Source: Mactra quadrangularis (lineage: Eukaryota > Mollusca > Bivalvia > Venerida > Mactridae). Taken from it: a stretch of 64,000 nucleotides of DNA. Made by a program: the position numbers and the translations under genes. Below the pieces are notes generated by a model, which did not search any database, was not told where the DNA came from, and was given only the letters and a program-made list of their open reading frames with translations. Below, piece after piece: positions 56,844 to 64,000 of this stretch. Each line of letters opens with the position of its first letter. Position 1 is the first letter of the stretch. The DNA is taken from contig CM046299.1 in the NCBI GenBank assembly GCA_025267735.1, positions 20,172,232-20,236,231 of the forward strand, written 5' to 3'.

Positions 56844-58907
56844 AGTTCATGTGATAGTTCATAGTTGACATTTTATGCTAGAGACAACTTGATCAGATTT
56901 GTTAAAGTTCATATTGCATATTGAATTTCTAAAATTTGTTCTAAACAATACTATATTTACTAAATTTATCTGGAATCTTTAAACAGTCTCAAAGAGACAA
57001 TCATTCTTCCGCAAATGGAGAAGCATAAAAAATTGTGCTGGAAAGTTCTAGCTTGTATTGGAATCGGTTGATGTAGCTTACTAAGTAAATTACTGTATCT
57101 TTTGTCAAATATATATCCTTCTATACTCTTTCTATAGAAAGAGATCCTGGAAAATATAGTGCAGAAACTGAAATCCTCGGTTAGGTTTCAAAATCAAACC
57201 ACTTGTTAAATATTGATAAGACTTTTTGTTTCAATTATTTAATACCTTACAGTTTGTATGCTGTTGTTTGTTAAAATTATGCATCAGGATTTAATGCTCA
57301 TTTTAGTGAAAGATTGCATTAGATGAATAAATATACCTGTCTTTATTGTTATTTACAAAATAGACTATTCATCAACTAAAATATGAGGTTTAAGTGTTTT
57401 GATAGATTAATGTAGCTTACTTTATGTTTTTTATAACATTTACAAGGGACATGTATAAAAGCCCAATTCTACTATTTTGACCCATTATATATAGAATTCT
57501 TAGCCATTCTATAGTCTTGATATACTGTTGGGTTTAAATTATTATCATCCATAGTAAGCATGGTTAATTGAATTCAGGTTATCTCCCTTGTATCAGGTAA
57601 AACGAATGTTATTATTTTTTGTTGATCATTCTCCCAGTAAGAAACTATAGTTTTAATTGTTAGAAATTATTTCAAAGTACTATATCAATTTTGATATGTA
57701 CAAAACATGCAGGTTAAGTTGTACTCACTGTAAAAGTCAGACAGTTATACATTATGAATGTGAGTACTATTCTGAACTCTTCTGTAATAGTTGTAGTTCA
57801 TTTACTATGGTGATTCCTTTGATAATGTTGGTAATTGACTTCTTCCATTGTTCTGTACACTTGGAAATTGTAGATGTTGGTGCAATATGTCGGCCCAGGT
57901 CTCTAGCTCCATGATATTCTAATTTATATATAATGTATGAATTAGAGTGTCATCGAGCTGGCGGCCTGTCCGTGTAAGTTCAAGCACTGGTATAGGGTGC
58001 AAATTATATAACTTACAAGAGCACTTCATGGATTTAAATAGTGTACAGTAGGTCTTATGCTTCCCAATGAGGTATATTTCTGGTCATCAATGGCTTGGAG
58101 TTCACAAATTACGGCGCAACATATTGTTGTACCGTAAGAGCGGGACTCTGTTTTGTCATTTACTTACAAAGTCATGGTATGATACTGTATTCACTCTAGT
58201 TATATATAAACCTGATACATTGTAGCCTAATAATGTTTGATAATACTCATTATTGTCATAATTGACTTAATGGCAATAGTGCCAGGAAATGCAACGACCA
58301 CTGTTTTTATGCATACATTTGATCTTAAATGTGTTCCTTTAAAATTTGTAAATTTTAAAAATCAAAGCGCTGGCTAAATTATTATTTTAACTGCTTAAGT
58401 AGGAAAGTTTTTGTATCAAACTATTAACTTATTTTCTTTCTGTCTTTACAATTTACTTGATTTTTAATAAATTGAATACTCTGTACCACATGAAAAAATA
58501 GAGAACGGATTTATGTACTGAATGACCAGTCTTGTAAAGAAAACATTGAATAACTTGTTAGTAAAAACAAAGTGTGCCTCTAGGACTAAACCCATGAAAA
58601 TCATGATTTACATTAAAAACTGATTAATAAATTACTACTGATTTAATGTTTTTATAAAAGAGTATTGTGATATTCTTTAAATACAGTAAGCACTCTATAG
58701 TATGACCCATACTTTTGTTGTTATTTTTGTAATTATTTTATCAATTAACATGTAACTAAGAAGTCATGCAATCAATGCCATCACTTGAGTTCCAATATTG
58801 TTTAACCTGTATTTACAATACAAAAATAGTTGACTGTGTGTGAATAAATGGTGTAGGTTTCTATAATTTCTTTTGGTCACTTCACTGAGTACACTTGTAA
58901 GTTGTAC
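56844..58907. other. Non-coding DNA, no gene recognised
   Basis: AT-rich. The ORF at 57657-57914 has several cysteines but no ordered motif. No repeat of note. Confidence 0.35.
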
Positions 58908-59577
58908 AGTGTACCAAATTTGTCATATTCTTTACTCTGAGTGCACTAAATGTGCATCCCCCCAGTGTACCAAACTTGTCATATTCTTTACTCTGAGTGC
59001 ACTAAATGTGCATCCCCCCAGTGTACCAAATTTGTCATAGTCTTTACTTTGAGTGCACTAAATGTGCATCCCCCCAGTGTACCAAACTTGTCATATTCTT
59101 TACTCTGAGTGCACTAAATGTGCATCCCCCCAGTGTACCAAATTTGTCATATTCTTTACTTTGAGTGCACTAAATGTGCATCCCCCAGTGTACCAAATAT
59201 GTTATATTCTTTACTCTGAGTGCACTAAATGTGCATCCCCCCAGTGTACCAAATTTGACATATTCTTTACTCTGAGTGCACTAAATGTGCATCCCCCCAG
59301 TGTACCAAATTTGTCATATTCTTTACTCTGAGTGCACTAAATGTGCATCCCCCAGTGTACCAAATTTGTCATATTCTTTACTCTGAGTGCACTAAATGTG
59401 CATCCCCCCAGTGTACCAAACTTGTCATATTCTTTACTCTGAGTGCACTAAATGTGCATCCCCCAGTGTCACAAACTTGTCATATTCTTTACTCTGAGTG
59501 CACTAAATGTGCATCCCCCAGTGTACCAAATTTGTCATATTCTATACTCTGAGTGCACTAAATGTGCATCCCCCCCA
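58908..59577. repeat. 56/57-bp tandem array, twelve copies
   Basis: Unit: GTGTACCAAATTTGTCATAT, TCTTTACTCTGAGTGCACTA, AATGTGCATCCCCCCA. Lengths vary by one or two bases at the C-run. Near-identical copies suggest recent expansion. The apparent ORFs at 59062 and 59343 are by-products of the period. Confidence 0.92.
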
Positions 59578-59925
59578 AACTTTGATGGCGATTGAAGTTT
59601 TATTGGCTATCAGATGATTATGCCTTCTTTGTCTGATTGAAGATTTATACTTTATATACCAAGTGATAGAAGTTACAGAAACAAATAAATGATGGTCATA
59701 TACATACATTTAAATGTATCAAGCAACATAATTTTCGTATTATTGTCAGCCCAGTTTTTCTGTCTTTGGTTCTTTGGTTTATGATATTTGGGAAATTAGA
59801 AACTAAATAGTTTTTAAAAGATATTTATACATTATACATGTGAATAGCTCTAATCAGGTTTGATAATAATGCTCCAAAATAGATCATAATTATGGAATAG
59901 AAAAAAAATGTATAGATAAACAAAA

Positions 59926-60075
59926 ATAATATATAGAAAAAAATACAAATGATCCAAGCAAATATAAGAAGAAAAAAAAGATGGATCATTAATAATATAA
60001 AATAATATATAGAAAAAATACAAATGATCCAAGCAAATATAAGAAGAAAAAAAAAGGTGGATCATTGATAATATA
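59926..60075. repeat. 76-bp direct repeat, two copies
   Basis: AATAATATATAGAAAAAA, CAAATGATCCAAGCAAATAT and GTGGATCATT occur twice, about 76 bp apart. Each copy has AATGATCCA facing TGGATCATT, a small hairpin. Confidence 0.75.
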
Positions 60076-60125
60076 TAATTAAAACTATAGATTAATATAC
60101 CAGATAACCTGGTAAAAGATCTACA

Positions 60126-60365
60126 ATCCGAGTAATCTAGTGAAGGACCCAGTAAATTCTGGGGGGATAACTAGATCGGAAGACGTCATTGTATCAAGTA
60201 TTGTTATCCGAGTAATCTAGTGAAGGACCCAGGTAATTCTGGGGGGATAGCTAGATCGGAAGACGTCATTGTATCAAGTATTGTTATCCGAGTAATCTAG
60301 TGAAGGACCCAGTTAATTCTGGGGGGATAACTAGATCGGAAAATGTTATTGTATCAAGTATTGTT
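60126..60365. repeat. 80-bp tandem repeat, exactly three copies
   Basis: Units start at 60126, 60206 and 60286 with ATCCGAGTAATCTAGTGAAG. The first two are nearly identical; the third differs after CTAGATCGGAA. Confidence 0.9.
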
Positions 60366-60664
60366 TAGATGTTAGTTACATGTATAGTGTTCATTTATAA
60401 ATTCAAATGAAATCATATTAAATAAACTGTTTAAGTCAATTTGCTAGAAATATGTTAGCTTATGTACATTGTATTTGTAAATTAGAGTTGACTGAAATGT
60501 TTACAATGTATTATCATTGTAACAAATACTTAATTATGTTGCTTTATACATTAAAGTGTATGTATTGATAGATATATCATTTAAAAAGTTTCTTATTAAT
60601 TGCAAGCTTTCATGTGTCACTGCAAGACACATCCTTCTATGAAATTTGTATATTAAGATTATTA

Positions 60665-61000
60665 TTAGGTGAAGTTGTTGGTCTCTTGTTGAAGGTTAAT
60701 CTATGTTAGTTGGTTAGGTGAACCACACACCACATGGTCCTTAATTTATGATAACAAGTATTCCCATGTAACTAAACTTAACCATAGTCACATGTTTGAT
60801 TTGGTTTGTACTGTAGATTGAGGTTATGTTAGGGGAATTTGTTTGGTCAATCTTGTTGAAGGGTGATTCTTAGAGAGCTGGTTAGGTAACCCACCCTCCA
60901 TAGGCCTGTATATGATTATAAGCATTCCCATGTGGCTAATCTTAACCATAAGCACATTGTTTACTAAGTTTTGTATTGTAGATAGAGATTTATATAGAAA
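60665..61000. repeat. Old direct repeat, about 165 bp, two copies
   Basis: Both halves hold TCTTGTTGAAGG, GGTTAGGT, ATTCCCATGT, CTTAACCATA and GTAGAT in the same order, with many differences between. Confidence 0.6.
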
Positions 61001-63255
61001 TGAACAGACAAGTGTATGGCTTTGATAATGATGACTTTGATGTATGCACAGATTATTGTTTTTATTAAATGATGATACTACTCTATAGACAAAATTATTT
61101 GAATAGATTTGAATTAGAAGTTTTGCTGTTCATATTTTTGTACATTTGAACATGGGTTTGATTATGGTAACTTTTTCTAGCCCTTATTTTAAATGATACT
61201 GTTATATAGTATTAAGAGAATGGATTTCAATTTAGAGTTTTCACTGTTTTTGTGCATTTTATGAAGACATAGTAAATATTGCAATGTTATGTTGTGCGAT
61301 AAATTTACTTAAATATGTTCAATGTTTTCTCTACAGTTTTGGTCAGCTGTGTATAGAATTTCTCATTTTTAGCCGAATGGTGGGCGGGCGATGATTACTT
61401 CCCTTTGTAATTTTTGCGTAAAAGATTTTAGATATGGCTTAAATGTGGTTTCCACATTACATCTCTTGTTTAATTTTTAAGTCAGAGTATTTTTATTTTT
61501 AAGAAATGTGAGTTACTCTATTATAATACTGAGTTATATTAGTTGAGAAGTCAGTACAAAAATATATTGTGCCATCTAAGAATGACTCTTGTAATTTAAA
61601 TTTTAAATGGTTGTATTACAGTTGTTAGATATACCTCATCATAGCTTAATGGTAGTTTGAATATTTGATAAATTTAAGATAAGTATGAAGTGTTTTTCCT
61701 GATTGCACTGGTTTAGAAATGATCAACAGTAACATTAACTGAGGTTATATGTTTATCATATTGGTTGATGCAAGTTTGTAGCAACTATCCTAGTTCTTAT
61801 AACATGGTGATTTTATATTGATATGATTATTACTCTATTAAGAGACAATACATTTAATGTCTCAATAAACTTTTTGGAGATCTAGAAAATATAGATATCA
61901 ACTATCCAGCTATCCCAAAGAACTAAATTATCTGAACCTGGTTACTTTACTATATTGTTTGTCTACATCAACCATGTCTGTTACAAGCTAGAACAACAGT
62001 GAACTTTGAGAGCTTGATTGACTTAACTGAAAATTGCAATATAGACTTAATGCTTGAGTGTGATGCTTCCAATTGACTTACATATATTTGACCATATTAC
62101 TTTAACTGATTACTATTGAGTAAATGGCTTCCAAGTTCATGATAGTAAATAACTTTACTTCCAGATACTTGAATACTGCTTTAAATTAATTAATATAATA
62201 TTTAATTTATTTCCATCTCTTGGCTGATCTGTATTGATCTATAAATTAAAGTTGAAATAATTAAATGCAATATATATGCCTCATTGATTTAGAATTCATG
62301 AAGTTTAGACTTTATAATTTTACAGCTAGAAATAATTTTAAAACATTGCTCAGTATTCTTCAGTTTCATACTTACATTTGGAATTTGTTAGGATCATTGC
62401 TTGAGACTTCAGTATATATAAGAATATGGCGTATTTCATCAAAGTATGGGTTTGGGAAGGGTTTCAAACAAATGTCAAGTCTGACTGCCTATAATTGAAA
62501 TGTGTGTCATAAGATCTTGTATCAGTACGACTGAACTTCCATGATTGTTTCATGAGCAATGGGGCTCATTAGCTTTTATATTTATTCAGCATTGAAATAA
62601 TTGAGACTTAAAATTGCTTTCTTTCTAACATATCAATTTAATTGATCATAAGGGTGACTTTGGCCAAGTTAATACATGTAATGTTTCCATGATATCATTT
62701 AATAGGTTAATATTTCATAATTCTCTGCTTATAATAAACTTTAAACTTTGAGTGTTGATAGAACTACATTAAAGATGTTTAGAGGGCTGTAACATGCAAG
62801 TTTATTGATAATACATAGAATCTAATTTCTATGATACTTTAGGCAGATAAAATTTAGTACAATAAAATGGTGAAATGTGATGTTGAAATCTTGTTCAATA
62901 TAGTAAACAAATACTCACAAGATCTTAAATAATGATGTGAAGGAAATTTAACGAAACTTAATAAATTTAGATATACATGTATAATAGAGTGTATTTACAC
63001 ACATATTACTTTCAAATCTAAAAATGAAATCAAAATTAATGATGTCTTTTTTGACAAGGAAGATTTTTTCAGCATTTGACTAATACTGTTGGTCTCATTT
63101 TGATACACTTTGAATTATGTCTCAAAAGTGCTTGGTTTGAGGAATGCTCTTATAGAGCATGATTTTAGTGTATAATCTACATTTCACATCAATACATTCT
63201 GATTTAACTCTGTGTTTCAACACTGAGTAGGTCTGTTGTGAGTTCAGTTACCGCA
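61001..63255. other. Non-coding DNA, no gene recognised
   Basis: AT-rich. The ORF at 62265-62498 has no recognisable domain. I see no repeat or RNA gene. Confidence 0.35.
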
Positions 63256-63429
63256 AATGTTACAGAACGTTCCGTTACGATACATATGGAACTCATCGGC
63301 CATTTATTCCGTAAATTTTGAAACATCACTCATTGCCTTTCGATCGCATATTTGTGTATTAGATTAGATTATTCACAGCGAATGGCAGAGGAGTTCCTAA
63401 TGTATCGTTATGTAACGTTCTGTAACGTT
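63256..63429. mobile_element. Small inverted-repeat element, about 174 bp
   Basis: GTTACAGAACGTTCCGTTAC and GATACAT at the left; ATGTATCGTTATGTAACGTT and CTGTAAC at the right, an inverted match of 27 bp with a few differences. No ORF. Confidence 0.6.
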
Positions 63430-63706
63430 TTGTGTAATTGAAAACGCTACTGTTGCATCTAGACAATGGTCTCAGTTCATGGGCCTAGTACATTGAATAA
63501 CAAATTCTGTTGTATAATGTACTGAGATTCAGGGACTGAAACCATTGACCCCACCCCCTGTCTATTGATGGTTGGTTTGGTTTTAACTCTTTGTTTCAAC
63601 ACACTGTACAACATTACAAACTTCTGGTAGTATAAAATCATGGAAATGCCACCACCTTTCTCAGAGAACTCAGTGAAGCATCATTTTGAACCCTCCCCCC
63701 TCATGA

Positions 63707-64000
63707 ACACCCACCTCTCATGCATGCTCCCTTTCGCCTCTCGGACCACCCTCTCCTTATCAACCCCCTATGAACTTTGCTGGCGCTGTTTGGGTCACCC
63801 AGTCTGCAAGGTACTTGAACATTATGTATGCCAAAACCCCTCCAGGATTTTTCCAGTCAGGCTTTGGCATGTTCTCAGCCCATGTGATATCGGCACCACT
63901 GGAAGGGCCTGGCACATGGGTTCATGTATCTCAACCTAAGGTATTGAAGGGCAAAGCAAACTTTGTTGGTATCATGGTCTCTCTCAAGTTCCATGGCTAA
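63707..64000 (+). other. Unassigned open frame at the right edge, possible exon
   Basis: Open for 97 codons to a TAA at 63998-64000; the first ATG is 63770. It reads Pro-rich (GPPSPYQPPMNFAG), then KTPPGFFQSGFGMFSAHVIS and a C-terminus VGIMVSLKFHG. Base composition is more balanced than the flanking DNA, which suggests coding. A possible splice acceptor (GGGTCACCCAG) is at about 63802. I do not recognise the family. Confidence 0.25.

Noticed and set aside
57657..57914. Cysteine-rich ORF as a possible zinc-binding protein
   Set aside because: Cys spacing does not fit a known finger and the frame is isolated.
59062..59552. Repeated Cys-containing protein encoded by the 56/57-bp array
   Set aside because: The frame is only a by-product of a period near a multiple of three; it is broken by length changes in the C-runs.
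60126..60365. Sequencing adapter remnant (AGATCGGAAGA)
   Set aside because: It lies within an 80-bp natural tandem unit, the next bases differ from the adapter, and the third copy has diverged.

Overview
The window is a piece of an AT-rich animal nuclear genome, most likely a bivalve mollusc. The evidence is: genes split by GT-AG introns; Ty3/gypsy and Tc1-type transposons; tRNA-headed SINEs ending in a GCTACGGCGTTAAACCCAAC-type tail, which I associate with molluscs; and a tandem pair of genes resembling MIEAP/SPATA18 (mitochondria-eating protein), a family I recall as expanded in bivalves. There are no operons, ribosomal RNA genes or CRISPR arrays.

Layout. 17-5524, minus strand: an open Ty3/gypsy retrotransposon (gag, then pol in the -1 frame, with an upstream LTR-like region); its other LTR lies beyond position 1. 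6540-16160: a repeat-rich tract built from copies of the 3' end of the MIEAP-like gene (last exon and last intron) alternating with an inverted-repeat 'core/arm' element, plus a 1.9 kb hAT-like element at 7130-9033. 16162 to about 27275, minus: MIEAP-like gene A, with a decayed Tc1 element, a GC-rich MITE and several SINEs in its introns. 27300-31150: intergenic repeats, including a 47-bp tandem array. 31155-33640: core/arm element and 3' flank of gene B, with a 470-bp MITE. 33646 to about 44580, minus: MIEAP-like gene B, with one non-coding and ten coding exons, every splice junction in phase, predicting 467 aa. 44593-64000: no gene recognised; MITEs, SINEs, palindromes, tandem arrays and one unplaced ORF at the right edge.

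Genes A and B are tandem paralogues whose exons, exon phases, introns, first non-coding exon and 3' flank all correspond. B looks intact. A lacks an intact copy of the 33-nt eighth exon and has lost the splice acceptor of the ninth, so it is either a pseudogene or makes a shorter, still in-frame product. Several mobile elements sit in one copy and not at the matching site of the other, so they can be ordered relative to the duplication. All exon models are my own reading of splice signals and paralogue comparison, not of transcripts.
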